Below the pieces are notes generated by a model that saw nothing but the letters and a program-made list of their open reading frames with translations, did no database searches and had not been told where the DNA came from. A stretch of 64,000 nucleotides of DNA from JAEYOM01 sp036260935 (GTDB lineage: Bacteria; Bacillota; Clostridia; Acetivibrionales; DTU013). The first letter of the stretch is position 1; the number at the start of each line of letters is the position of its first letter. A program made the position numbers and the translations under genes. Below are positions 32,832-42,598 of this stretch, one piece after another. The DNA lies in contig DATALQ010000035.1 of NCBI GenBank assembly GCA_036260935.1, positions 62,001-126,000 of the forward strand, read 5' to 3'.

Positions 32832-34277
32832 TCAATAGTTTATGGTTACTTGATGACTGTCTGTGTTGCCTGCTTTACCTGCGGAGCCGGTGTTAACGGT
32901 GCCGTCCGCACTGTTGGTTTCGCCGGCAGGGCCAGTATTACCGGCAGTGCCGGTTTCGCCGGTAGTGCCGGTTTCGCCGGTAGTGTCGGTGTTACCGGTG
33001 TTGCCGGTTTCATCCGGAAGCCTTTTCGTGCCGTAGCGCTTTATGTTCAGCCTGACGCCCTTTTTATCCGCATATTTTATCATATCCGCCAGCATATACT
33101 CGTTTTCTGCCGATAGCTTATTCTCCGGTATCACCAGTAATAACTCCCGGCTTTTGATCATATCGCTCGTTATAACGATGCCAGCGCTTCCCCATGGCTT
33201 TTCCTGCCCTTTGTATTTTGCCAGACTGTTAATATAGTCCCTGAGCGTATCTTTCGCGTTACCGGCTTTCTGGTAGCTGGGCGACGTCAGATCCATGCTC
33301 TTTATCATCAGGGCCTTGCCCCCATTGAAGGCCGAAATAACAGAGAAGCTATCAGGCAGGTTCGCACCGAACAGCCTTCTGATTTTAAGCCCTCGCTTAA
33401 AATTGGTCATTGACCATATGTCTTCGGTATTGTCTTCGACAGAGCCGTCAAGAACTCCGCTGCTGCCGTCTCCGCCAAGCCATGCCCTGGCCCGTGATCT
33501 CTGAACGATTTCCAGTTCCGGCATGAAGCTTACAGGCAGGACAAGCTTGATGCGATATTTCACGACAATATCTATATTTTCCTCCCTGTCCGACAAAAAC
33601 GAAGACGCGCTGAAATCAAGCCCGTTGAAGCCATTTACGACATTGAGTATTTTGAGCCTCGTTTCGGCATCTTTAATATAGTCCGTTACGAGGTACTTTT
33701 TCATATAAAGCTTGACAACAGGCGTGAAAAGCTGTGTTTTGGCATCATCGACGTAACCTGCAGCTATATAACAGGCGATCGACTTCAATTCGCTCATAGG
33801 ATTTTCCGCTGCACTTTCAGCCTGTCCTAGCATATCCCTGAAACTGTCTTCAGCCCTGATCAACGCATTATTGCTATCAATCGGGCTTTCCTGCGCTTTT
33901 ACCGTACCATTCTTTATACTATCGCCGATTGACCGGAGAGAGTCATACGTTTCGAAAACGCTTCCTATCTGATTTCTGAACAGCTCGGACCTGTCGTTGA
34001 CGTTGTTTCTTACAGTATCATGGAGATCCCTTATACCGCTTATATGATAAATATAGCCCGCAGATGCTATCTCGGAAGCGGTTTCATCAAGAGCATGCTG
34101 TATGATTCCGTAGGTTAATACAGTCTTGATAAGGAATATCACAGTAAAAAATGCGCACAGAAGAACCGGCATGATTAATGCCGCTTCAACAGTCAAGGCT
34201 CCTCTGCTCTCTTTCAATTTTGCTTTGTCAAAAGCCACCTCTGCCTCCAAATAGCCTTTATATACGCTTATTAGCAT
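32832..34277 (-). CDS. TadE-like pseudopilin-type protein with collagen-like tail
   Basis: A 481-residue protein with a TadE-type N-terminal membrane helix: ESRGALTVEAALIMPVLLCA near residue 23-42, where the glutamate after TV is the class III pilin-like mark. A long extracytoplasmic region follows, helical first (residues 60-210) then mixed; KAKLVIPENKLSAENEYMLAD-like content closes the folded part. The last 55 residues are mostly Gly-X-Y triplets (GET GTT GET GTA GNT GPA), a short collagen-like tail. Third gene of a three-gene group; 6 nt separate it from the DUF5702-like gene. No Tad ATPase is near. Confidence 0.72.
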   Translation of the reverse strand: MLISVYKGYLEAEVAFDKAKLKESRGALTVEAALIMPVLLCAFFTVIFLIKTVLTYGIIQHALDETASEIASAGYIYHISGIRDLHDTVRNNVNDRSELFRNQIGSVFETYDSLRSIGDSIKNGTVKAQESPIDSNNALIRAEDSFRDMLGQAESAAENPMSELKSIACYIAAGYVDDAKTQLFTPVVKLYMKKYLVTDYIKDAETRLKILNVVNGFNGLDFSASSFLSDREENIDIVVKYRIKLVLPVSFMPELEIVQRSRARAWLGGDGSSGVLDGSVEDNTEDIWSMTNFKRGLKIRRLFGANLPDSFSVISAFNGGKALMIKSMDLTSPSYQKAGNAKDTLRDYINSLAKYKGQEKPWGSAGIVITSDMIKSRELLLVIPENKLSAENEYMLADMIKYADKKGVRLNIKRYGTKRLPDETGNTGNTDTTGETGTTGETGTAGNTGPAGETNSADGTVNTGSAGKAGNTDSHQVTINY

Positions 34278-34283
34278 TTATGC

Positions 34284-36827
34284 CTAGTAGCCTTCATATA
34301 CGAGTATCTTGAAGAGATATCTTCCATCGGAAGTCTTCAATTCCCTCCTGATGAATGGGCGGGTTATGAACAAATATTTCATCGATACTTCAGCTTCGAC
34401 ACGAATATAGGTAGAACTGTCCCTCATTCTTAAGCCGCCGTTTTTACCGATATTCAGCTGGATAATATCTTCGATCCTGTCAAGCTTCTTATCTTCATTC
34501 ATAGTAAGCAGGAACAACCTCAGATAATCATGGTAATTGAAATACAGCCTTTTATCCGTTTTAGGCCCAGTCTGAGCGGGCAGCCCTATATCCAGCTTCC
34601 AGTCGCCTTTCATTTTGTAGACAGGCACAGACTCACCCTGCATGAGGTCATTAAGATCGATAAGCGCTTCACCCATGCCCCATCCGCACATTATGAGATT
34701 CGACAACAACGGTATTCCGGCGCCCCCGGTCCACCAACCTGCAACAGCCGTGGCGACACCGGTCGCCATCGTTTTTTTCTTCGGATCGGTATAGACATGG
34801 AGCGTATCCAGACCAAACCTTACAAGCAGCAATTCGCCTTTGGTCATTATGCAGTTGAGTTTCTGTGAAGACTGTCCGTGAAGTATATACTCGACTTCTG
34901 CATCATAAAAGGTTTCAGCTTTATCCTTTTCGATACCGTGAAGATTAGTGTCCTTTTCCGTACCATCGCCGTATTTCAGTTCGGCAACGGAGTTTTTAAA
35001 GGTGCCCATTATATATTCATTGATATAAATATTATCCCTGAGCGATGTAATATTGTCCCCGAGTACTTTCCCCATATCGGAAACGAAACCCAGTGCGTTT
35101 TCCTGGAACATTCCGTCCTCATTGTATAAGTCCGCTTCGTTCCCTATATTACCCAGATCGCCTCCATACTCGGCAGCGCTTCTTGTACTTTCACCGCTCG
35201 TACCGGTTGTTTCACGCGTTCCTAAAAACTCCTCATCTTCCTTGTCAAAACTTCCTGTTACTTTTTTCGTAACGGAAGGAAGCTCATCTTTTGTTACACC
35301 TGAAGCTTCGTAGCTGACATCCCTGAGCAGCTTCTCTTCGATGAATTTCTTTACGGCGTCCGCTTTACCGTCTCTTGGATCCTGCTTGTCCCCTTCCCTG
35401 ACCGGTCTTGAATAATCATATACAATCGTCGAATAGCCCTTTATGGTATCGATCAAACCGGAAGGCAGCGTTAGTCCCGACATGCCTCCCGCGTTCTGTT
35501 TCGCCAGATCCAGCTGCGATACCACATTCTTCAGAAGAGAACTGTTGGCATTGACTCCCTTGAGAATTGCTTCAGCCTTCTGACCGTCCAGTATCAAATT
35601 CTTCAGATTGTCCAATTCGTCCTGTGTCTGCTCCTTGAAGTCAATCGAAAAAGTTCCGGCATCGCCTGTAAAATTCTCACTCAGATATGCTTCGAGATTT
35701 TTAATAGCCTCCTGAGCGTTTTTCCCTTTCTCGGCTATCTGTTCAATCTCTTTCACGGCGTCTTCGTTCTTTTCGATAAAGTCATTGGTCATTGAATTTC
35801 GTAATTCATCGAACAGGGTTTTCATCCCCTCTTCGGTGCTGCTTATGCTTCCGCTGATGGAAGAACGTTGCTGAAGCAGCCCGTTCAGGGTGTTTCTCAG
35901 TTTCTCGGCCTCGCTGGAGCTGTCCGTTCCCGAATTGGAATCTTCTGAATCTTCACCCTGTTTACCTTCCTTATCTCCACCTTGAGATGACTCGTGACTG
36001 TTGTCCGTAGACTGTATAGAGTCTTCGCCCTTCGTTGAAGCGGAACCTTGGTTTTTAGAGGCAGCATTTTCCAGTGCGGATATTTGTCCATTGACCTCGT
36101 TTATGCTGCTATCAATAGCCGCGAGGTTGTTCTGCGCCGTCGATAGCGATTCCGAAAGCGAATTGAAGCTGCTGAACGCATTTTTCCAACTATCGTTTAA
36201 ATTAAAGCCATTTATGTATTTGTCCGTGCTGCCTGTACCGTCGACCACTTTCTTGAGTTTCTGCTGTGACTTGTCCATTTTGCCGAGAAGCTTGTCGATA
36301 CCTACCTTTTGTTTATATGCGCCGGCCATTTTTCCGACATCCTTAACGGCAGCAAGCTTTTCGATAAAGCCCTCAGCCAGTTCCTCAGGCGCCCTGTATT
36401 TCATATATTCAAGTATCTGCTTCCTGGTGACTGCATTCTCACTCAGGTTGTATATCGGCGTAACATTTACTCTTTCTATTCTGAAGCCGAAGAGATCAGT
36501 GTTGCCGGTATAGAAATCCTCGCCTGACGGAATTGATAGATTGCAAACGAGGCTTTCTTCGAAACTGTCCTGAAGATCCGGCTGATTATTATCAGACAGA
36601 GCAAAAATACCATAGTTGTCCTTGAGGTTGCTTCCATAATCGGCCAACAGCGATCTGGCTGAAGTAACGACCGCTCTCTTTACCATTGACCTGCCGGTAC
36701 TGATCCGTGACACGTCGACAAGCACTCCCGCCAATATAAGAAACGCCGGAATTAAAATTGCGGCAAATACCGCTATCTGCCCTGACGAGCCTGATGCACC
36801 TGATGAGCCTGACAATCCGTTTTTCAT
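34284..36827 (-). CDS. Large TadG/DUF5702-like surface protein
   Basis: An 847-residue protein with one N-terminal helix (GQIAVFAAILIPAFLILAGVLVDVSR), as in TadG-type and DUF5702 proteins found beside TadE in Clostridia. The extracytoplasmic part has long coiled-coil-like stretches (residues about 190-240 and 310-390) interrupted by a Ser/Asp/Glu/Gln-rich linker, and a C-terminal domain with YILHGQSSQKLNCIMTKGEL, where membrane-like glycine/alanine segments follow (TGVATAVAGWWTGGAGIPLL). GGGGGGCG precedes the ATG at 36827. Its function is probably in a surface filament or secretion structure; not shown by sequence. Confidence 0.68.
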   Translation of the reverse strand: MKNGLSGSSGASGSSGQIAVFAAILIPAFLILAGVLVDVSRISTGRSMVKRAVVTSARSLLADYGSNLKDNYGIFALSDNNQPDLQDSFEESLVCNLSIPSGEDFYTGNTDLFGFRIERVNVTPIYNLSENAVTRKQILEYMKYRAPEELAEGFIEKLAAVKDVGKMAGAYKQKVGIDKLLGKMDKSQQKLKKVVDGTGSTDKYINGFNLNDSWKNAFSSFNSLSESLSTAQNNLAAIDSSINEVNGQISALENAASKNQGSASTKGEDSIQSTDNSHESSQGGDKEGKQGEDSEDSNSGTDSSSEAEKLRNTLNGLLQQRSSISGSISSTEEGMKTLFDELRNSMTNDFIEKNEDAVKEIEQIAEKGKNAQEAIKNLEAYLSENFTGDAGTFSIDFKEQTQDELDNLKNLILDGQKAEAILKGVNANSSLLKNVVSQLDLAKQNAGGMSGLTLPSGLIDTIKGYSTIVYDYSRPVREGDKQDPRDGKADAVKKFIEEKLLRDVSYEASGVTKDELPSVTKKVTGSFDKEDEEFLGTRETTGTSGESTRSAAEYGGDLGNIGNEADLYNEDGMFQENALGFVSDMGKVLGDNITSLRDNIYINEYIMGTFKNSVAELKYGDGTEKDTNLHGIEKDKAETFYDAEVEYILHGQSSQKLNCIMTKGELLLVRFGLDTLHVYTDPKKKTMATGVATAVAGWWTGGAGIPLLSNLIMCGWGMGEALIDLNDLMQGESVPVYKMKGDWKLDIGLPAQTGPKTDKRLYFNYHDYLRLFLLTMNEDKKLDRIEDIIQLNIGKNGGLRMRDSSTYIRVEAEVSMKYLFITRPFIRRELKTSDGRYLFKILVYEGY

Positions 36828-36840
36828 GACGCCCCCCGTA

Positions 36841-37542
36841 CTATTCAAGGAAGCCGGCAAGCTTTTGCTTTAATTCACTCATAGTATTTCTTGTCTTGTC
36901 GGCCAGGTTTTTTAAACCCGGATATTTATTTTCCAGCTTCTTCTCAATATCAATAATAAAGTCTGTGGTCCTTATCAATTCAGCGGGTTCGTCCACCGTG
37001 GATACCGCAGAAGCGGAAATATCGACGGTCTTGCTTTTGCCCATAAGGCCGAACAAACCACCTAGCGGGTTTTTATAGCTCTTGTCGATTTTTACGACAA
37101 GCTTCTTATAGATTACATAATCCTTTATCTCTGCCGTAACCGAAATGTTTACAGGCTTGATCGGTTCACTGCTTCCAGCCAGTTCCCTTGCATATGCCTC
37201 TATTTCGCCCAGTCTGGCTTCACTATCTTTATCAAATAGTCTCCTGTAAAGACCGGGCTTCGTAAAATCATCACCGGCCGGTTTGCCGCTACCCGGCAGC
37301 TTCGCACCCGATGCCCATGCCACAGCTCCAGCCTCCGCTGCGCTTTCCGCGGCAGATTGAATTACCGCCTTCTGCTGCAGGAGCAATCCCATATAAACGA
37401 TAGACGCAATACAAAGTATGACAACCGGCAAAATAATAGATGCTTCGACAGTAATACTACCGTAATTTTTTTTGCCTTTGACACGGATTTGTAAGCGGGA
37501 TAAATTCTTTATATTGTATTTAATACCATTTTTATACATCAT
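36841..37542 (-). CDS. TadE-like pseudopilin-type protein
   Basis: A 234-residue protein with a basic N-terminus and the membrane helix YGSITVEASIILPVVILCIA, the TadE pattern with the conserved glutamate. The rest is extracytoplasmic (residues 60-230) and includes a Gly/Pro/Asp segment and a C-terminal helix ending AGFLE. No clear ribosome binding site was seen; ATGs at 37542 and 37539 and a TTG at 37560 are all possible. First gene of the three-gene group, with 13 nt before the start of the DUF5702-like gene. Confidence 0.7.
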   Translation of the reverse strand: MMYKNGIKYNIKNLSRLQIRVKGKKNYGSITVEASIILPVVILCIASIVYMGLLLQQKAVIQSAAESAAEAGAVAWASGAKLPGSGKPAGDDFTKPGLYRRLFDKDSEARLGEIEAYARELAGSSEPIKPVNISVTAEIKDYVIYKKLVVKIDKSYKNPLGGLFGLMGKSKTVDISASAVSTVDEPAELIRTTDFIIDIEKKLENKYPGLKNLADKTRNTMSELKQKLAGFLE

Positions 37543-37607
37543 AATGCAATTATACACCAATATTTGGTAAACAGAAAGAAAAGAATGCTGAAAATAATAA
37601 TATTATC

Positions 37608-39602
37608 TTATGGTTTTTGCGAAAGCTGGATATTTACCGCATAGAACGGGTATCGGCCCGTTACCTTGTCACGGGAAATATAGTTGAAAATAAATACCGC
37701 TTCGGCTTCGGCATCATATTTATAAGTCTTGTATAAATCTGCAGCTACCGGCGCCTTGATACCGCTATTGGTGAAAACGTTCCCTGCAGCGGGATCCGCT
37801 GTTCCCAGCCTGAAGCACTCGAAATGGACCTTTTTCATCAATTGCTTCGGTGTCATATCTGCAGCTTCAGGTATCATACTTCTGATTTTACCGTTTTCAC
37901 GCAAAAACTCAAAACACCTGTCACGGAATGCGCTGCTGCCCCTGCTTTCAAAAAATGCGGGCAGTGTGCCTGTATTGTCGGCTGCAAGAAAATCAAATCT
38001 CAGCAGCTCCCTGAACATTCCCCTGCCGTTTTCGTCAAGTATGCCGGATGCAAACCTGTCCTGAATTGCATAATACTCACGTAGCGCTGCGGGATTTGAG
38101 AGCAGGCCGTTTTCCATGTTAAATTTCAGGAAGCATTCATATAAACCGAAAGGAGAGCCGAAGCCGAGATCTGTCAGATAATTGAGTGAAAGGTCAAAGC
38201 GGCCGCTGTTATGGTATTTGTCAACAAGCTCGGCAATGCCTTTCAGTTTGGACAGTTCGTCATAACCAATATGTTTACCTGAAAGTATCTCATACGGCGG
38301 CATCTCCCGGTATATATAGCCTTCGGTGCAGGCTTCGCGGGTGGGTGCGCCATAGCCCCCTGCGCAGGCTTCATGAGAAGATGCACTATAACTCCCTGTA
38401 ATAGATTCACAGGAAGATGCGCCATAACCCACTGTTCCAGCCATGCAAGGACTCGAGCCTGTTGTATCGTCGGCCTCCCGGCGCAGGCGCGTTCCCTTCA
38501 GGAACTTCAGGAATCCGAGCTGCAGCTGATGAGGACCTGCCGAGTATACGCTGTCGAAGGAACGGGCAAATGAGCCGTAATCCTCATATGGGAGCCCTGC
38601 GATCAGATCCGCGTGGATATGTACATTTCCCGAAGCCGCGAGCCTCCTGATGTTGGCAAGCAGCCTTTCAGTATCGGTTTTCCTGCACACGGCAGCCAGT
38701 GCCTTTTCATTGGTGGACTGTACCCCCGCTTCTATCTGGAAAAGTCCCTTTGGGGCGTTTTCCAGAATTAGCAGTGTTTCTTCGTCAAAGAGATCCGCGC
38801 CTGCCTCAAAGTGAAAATTGCAGGCGGATGAGCCATATCTCCGGATTATATGTTTCAGGATAAGCTTAGCTCTTTCCCTGTTTGCATTAAACGTCCTGTC
38901 TACGAATTTCACCTGATAAACTCCCGAGTTGACAAGCCTCTCCAGATCGTAAAAGACCCGTTCGAGTGAGAAATTCCTTACTCCTTCCGTAACTGAAGAA
39001 AGGCAGTAGCTGCATGAAAAGGGGCAGCCTCTGGAAGCTTCAAAATAAGCTATCTTGTTTTTGAGTGAAGCCAGCATTTCATCCGTATAAGGCGACGGAA
39101 TACTGTCAAGATCCATTACGGTTGCAGGCGGGCAGCTTACGATCCCTGAAGCCGATCTATAGCAGAGCCCGTCTATTGATCCCAATCCTGCTGCAGGATC
39201 GGCAGTGTCTGCAGGATCGGCCAGACAGGTTAAAAGCCGCGGAAATGACTTTTCTCCCTCTCCGGCGAGGATGTAATCTATCTTATCATTATTTTCCAGC
39301 AGTTCCCCCATATCATAAGACACCTCGGGGCCTCCCAGAACGATGACCGTATGCGGCAGCAGCTTTCTGAGGTTCGAGGCCAGTTCAAGGACCATCCGAA
39401 TATTCCATATATAGCACGAAAAAGCCGTAATGTCGGGGTTATGGCTGTAAATCGCATTAAGTATATCATCTGCATTTTCATTAATAGTACGCTCCAAAAT
39501 GCTGACAGTCCCGTATTCCGGCCCGCAGGACGCCTTGAGGTACCAGGGTGCAAGTGCCGAGTGGATGTATTTGGAATTGAGCGCTACGATAAGAGTTTTC
39601 AT
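37608..39602 (-). CDS. B12-binding-domain radical SAM protein (DUF4080-like)
   Basis: A 664-residue protein. Residues about 1-140 resemble a cobalamin-binding Rossmann domain (ALNSKYIHSALAPWYLKA, then VLGGPEVSYDMGELLEN). The radical SAM cluster motif is GCPFSCSYCLSS (CxxxCxxC) near residue 191, followed by VKFVDRTFNANRERAKLILK and IEAGVQSTNEKAL. The C-terminal part fits DUF4080. The family is thought to be B12-dependent methylases or related; substrate unknown. Two low-complexity inserts are visible: DPADTADPAAG near residue 127 and a 12-residue repeat near 381-428 (coded by 38317-38460). GGGGGTATT precedes the ATG. Confidence 0.85.
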   Translation of the reverse strand: MKTLIVALNSKYIHSALAPWYLKASCGPEYGTVSILERTINENADDILNAIYSHNPDITAFSCYIWNIRMVLELASNLRKLLPHTVIVLGGPEVSYDMGELLENNDKIDYILAGEGEKSFPRLLTCLADPADTADPAAGLGSIDGLCYRSASGIVSCPPATVMDLDSIPSPYTDEMLASLKNKIAYFEASRGCPFSCSYCLSSVTEGVRNFSLERVFYDLERLVNSGVYQVKFVDRTFNANRERAKLILKHIIRRYGSSACNFHFEAGADLFDEETLLILENAPKGLFQIEAGVQSTNEKALAAVCRKTDTERLLANIRRLAASGNVHIHADLIAGLPYEDYGSFARSFDSVYSAGPHQLQLGFLKFLKGTRLRREADDTTGSSPCMAGTVGYGASSCESITGSYSASSHEACAGGYGAPTREACTEGYIYREMPPYEILSGKHIGYDELSKLKGIAELVDKYHNSGRFDLSLNYLTDLGFGSPFGLYECFLKFNMENGLLSNPAALREYYAIQDRFASGILDENGRGMFRELLRFDFLAADNTGTLPAFFESRGSSAFRDRCFEFLRENGKIRSMIPEAADMTPKQLMKKVHFECFRLGTADPAAGNVFTNSGIKAPVAADLYKTYKYDAEAEAVFIFNYISRDKVTGRYPFYAVNIQLSQKP
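38317..38460. repeat. 36-bp x 4 in-frame tandem repeat
   Basis: Four 36-bp units, each beginning TA(G/A)C(C/T) on the plus strand, the fourth more diverged. They encode 12-residue units such as GYGASSCESITG, SYSASSHEACAG and GYGAPTREACTE inside the radical SAM protein. Confidence 0.85.
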
Positions 39603-39653
39603 AATACCCCCGCAATGAGGCTATTATATACGACCATCCGCATTCATTCAAGC

Positions 39654-40808
39654 TCATGATAAAACATCGGCGAAGATACCCTCCTTCATCATTCTGCTCC
39701 ATGAACCGATTACTGATTTCAAATAGTCGAAGTATGACTTTCTCCTTATATTATCCGATATTGTAAGTGCAATTCTGCCGACTACTTCCCCATCCAGCCT
39801 GTACTCTATGAACCCGGTTTCAGAACCGGCGTATACAGGAGCCTTCAGTAGTTCGGGCGTAACTTTTTTTATCTGTAGTCTGTCCTTTTCCTGTTCTTTC
39901 ATAGGAAGTACGATGCCTTCGCCCGCAATAAGGTTGACTCTTTCAATAACGCCGCGGTATACGGGTATACTGGCCAATATATCTCCAGTATCGAGTATTT
40001 TAGTCATTTTATAGTTATCAAAGGTATAGTCAAGTATTTCTCTGGTAGCTCCTGCCCTGGCGTTTCTTGTAGGCGATCCCAGCACTACTGAAATCACGCG
40101 CATACCATCCTTTTTCGCAGTGGTGACCAGGCACCGTCCCGCTTTGCCGGTATAACCGGTTTTAACTCCGTCCAGACCGGGATAGGCCCCTAAAAGCTCG
40201 TTTGTGTTGTACAGGCTATGTCCGGGAATATATGAGGAATAGGTCGACACGATCTCCGCAAAAACAGGGTTGCGCAAGGCCTCCCTGGTTATTAGTGCAA
40301 CATCGTATGCGGTTGAATACTGGTTTGTGCTGTCAAGCCCATGGGGAGTAACAAAATTCGAATCATCGGCTCCAAGCGATCTTGCCCTCTTGTTCATCAT
40401 TGCCGCAAATTCCTCTACACTGCCTCCGACATGCTCGGCTATCGCAACCGCAGCATCGTTGCCCGATATCATCAGCATAGCGTATAAGAGCTCTTTCAGC
40501 GTATAATTATCGTCGGTCCTCAGCCCCATTACCGAGCCTCCGATACCCGCCGCCCTTTTACTTACCTTCACCTGCTCATCCAGATCGGCATTCTCAAGCG
40601 CCACCAACGCTGTCATAATTTTTGTCGTACTTGCTATCGAACGTTTCTGTGTCGCATTTTTATTATACAGGATACGCCCCGTCGACTCTTCTATTACAAC
40701 GGCGGTTATCGCATTTATCTGCGGAGGGTTTTCCTCGCAGAATACAACCTGTTCTGCCGTACAAAATAATATGGTTAATATCATTATCAAACAAAATAAC
40801 TTACGCAT
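39654..40808 (-). CDS. D-alanyl-D-alanine carboxypeptidase (PBP5/DacF type)
   Basis: A 384-residue exported serine peptidase that trims D-Ala from peptidoglycan stem peptides. Signal peptide RKLFCLIMILTILFCTAEQVVFC; active-site motifs SxxK = SIASTTKIMTALVA (STTK), SxN = MISGNDAAVA, KTG = DGVKTGYTGKAG. A C-terminal PBP5 domain and an amphipathic tail (YFDYLKSVIGSWSRMMKEGI) that could anchor it to the membrane follow. The start is uncertain: ATG at 40808 gives a normal signal peptide, but AGGAG abuts an ATG at 40826. In spore-formers the dacF/dacB forms act on the cortex. Confidence 0.92.
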   Translation of the reverse strand: MRKLFCLIMILTILFCTAEQVVFCEENPPQINAITAVVIEESTGRILYNKNATQKRSIASTTKIMTALVALENADLDEQVKVSKRAAGIGGSVMGLRTDDNYTLKELLYAMLMISGNDAAVAIAEHVGGSVEEFAAMMNKRARSLGADDSNFVTPHGLDSTNQYSTAYDVALITREALRNPVFAEIVSTYSSYIPGHSLYNTNELLGAYPGLDGVKTGYTGKAGRCLVTTAKKDGMRVISVVLGSPTRNARAGATREILDYTFDNYKMTKILDTGDILASIPVYRGVIERVNLIAGEGIVLPMKEQEKDRLQIKKVTPELLKAPVYAGSETGFIEYRLDGEVVGRIALTISDNIRRKSYFDYLKSVIGSWSRMMKEGIFADVLS

Positions 40809-41020
40809 AAAGCTCAGATAAATCATCTCCTGAATACCGTTCAATTGTGCTGATTCCGGCCGGCACGGCTTTCTGCCGATAAGGCGGCCGTTTCAGATTC
40901 ACTAACTTAGAGTTGACAGAGTGCTTTAATAATATGTATCTGATGACCGCAATATTGTTTTTTCGCTGTACTTTTAAGCCATTTTTCCCGATATCTATAA
41001 TAGAAGGATGAGGAGGTTAT

Positions 41021-42583
41021 ATGGCAGCAAATATCATTTATAAAGATGAATATCTTGCGATCGCCGCCGAAAATAGCGATATTCTTGTCGAATCCTACAA
41101 AAAGGGTTTCCCCATGGATAAAGTATCGTCTATTTTGGTTTCTCACCCTGAAATCGCGATTACAAGTCTAAGCGTGCTTCGCAGTTCCATTATGTCGGCG
41201 CCCGCAAAATCCCAGAAGATAGGTGAATTGAAGGAAAGGCTGCACCTCGAGGTCACTCCTGCCGGGCTTACCGCAACCATAACCTTCAATGTCCCGCAGG
41301 ATGATTTGAACTTTCCCGACAAACTTAAGCCTGAGATATTAAAAATATTGGAGCAGAATGGTATAATATATGGGATCAGCCTGGACTTCCTCCGTAAAGA
41401 GCTCAAACCCGGCGTTCCGTACACCGTGGCGCAGGGGCTTCCAGCTGAAGACGGCACTGACGCAAGAATCACTATGTACGAGCTTAGAGAGGCCAGACCG
41501 GAGATCCGTAAGGACGGCAAGGTCGATTATTATGAAATGCAGCTGATCAACAGGGTTAAACCCGGCGATTGGCTTGGCGAAAGGCTCGAAGCTACCGATG
41601 GCACACGCGGGAAAACCGTCAGAGGAGAAGAAATAAAGCCTGTCAAAGGAAAAACTGCAGCTTTGAATTATGACAGGAATTCTGTAGCAGAGGTTTCGAC
41701 AGAGGGGAAAACAACGCTTTATTCCCGCCTCAGCGGCGCCGTAAACTATACAGGCGGCAGAATAAGCGTATCCAACCACCTTGAAATAAATGGCGACGTA
41801 GGAGTATCAACGGGTAACATCAAGTTTGACGGATACCTTACCGTCAAAGGCACGATACTCGACGGCTTTTACGTGGAAGCGACAAGGGACATAGAGATAA
41901 ACAGCGACCTGGGACTAGGTAAAATAAAAGGTCTCGTCAGCACCAACGGCAGTATATACATCAAGGGCGGAATTTCAGCAAGAGAAAGGGTTGAGGTTCG
42001 TGCGGCAAAGAACGTATTCGTAAAATTTGCAGACAATGCGCTGATCGTTTGCGGAGAAACCGCGCATATCGGTTATTACAGCCTGAACTGCGATATTTGT
42101 GCCAAAGACGTTATTTACGATTCCTCGAACGGCCAGGTCATAGGAGGATATATAAAATCGGAGATCCATGTTACTGTTCCGATTTGCGGATCCGATATGG
42201 AAAGAAAAACCACGATCGAGGTTACCGGCTTCAATCGGCAAGCCCTCGTAACACGTCTTGATGAGGTTTTTCATGAAATAGGAATTAAAAAGGCAGAACA
42301 GCAGAAATTAAAGCAGTCAGGCACGGACTCCGGAAATGGCGGTAAAGATCCGGAAAACGTTTCAGACAAAATATATTTGATGAAGGAAGAGATAAAATCT
42401 CTGGAAGAAGAGAGAAAGTACATCGCAGGATACCTTAAAGCCAAGGGTGATGGTGAAATAGCCATTACCAGGCATTTATTCCCTAACTGTGCGATAATTT
42501 TGGGCGGCAGTTCTGCGGAATACCCGTCTGACACGGTTGCGGCAACATTTTACCTAAAGGACGGAGAAATAAGACAGATATAG
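41021..42583 (+). CDS. FapA/DUF342-family polymer-forming protein
   Basis: A 520-residue protein of the flagellar assembly A (FapA, DUF342) family. An N-terminal domain (residues about 1-150) precedes a beta-helical core seen as regular strands and turns: ISVSNHLEINGDVGVSTGNIK, FDGYLTVKGTILDGFYVEAT, LVSTNGSIYIKGGISARERV. The C-terminus has a coiled coil (IYLMKEEIKSLEEERKYIAG) and a final beta segment. Role unknown, possibly scaffold. AGGAGG precedes the ATG and a TATAAT lies at 40996-41001, with no good -35. It is followed 15 nt later by a glycosyltransferase gene, forming a two-gene unit. Confidence 0.85.
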   Translation: MAANIIYKDEYLAIAAENSDILVESYKKGFPMDKVSSILVSHPEIAITSLSVLRSSIMSAPAKSQKIGELKERLHLEVTPAGLTATITFNVPQDDLNFPDKLKPEILKILEQNGIIYGISLDFLRKELKPGVPYTVAQGLPAEDGTDARITMYELREARPEIRKDGKVDYYEMQLINRVKPGDWLGERLEATDGTRGKTVRGEEIKPVKGKTAALNYDRNSVAEVSTEGKTTLYSRLSGAVNYTGGRISVSNHLEINGDVGVSTGNIKFDGYLTVKGTILDGFYVEATRDIEINSDLGLGKIKGLVSTNGSIYIKGGISARERVEVRAAKNVFVKFADNALIVCGETAHIGYYSLNCDICAKDVIYDSSNGQVIGGYIKSEIHVTVPICGSDMERKTTIEVTGFNRQALVTRLDEVFHEIGIKKAEQQKLKQSGTDSGNGGKDPENVSDKIYLMKEEIKSLEEERKYIAGYLKAKGDGEIAITRHLFPNCAIILGGSSAEYPSDTVAATFYLKDGEIRQI

Positions 42584-42598
42584 AAAAGGAACGACTAT

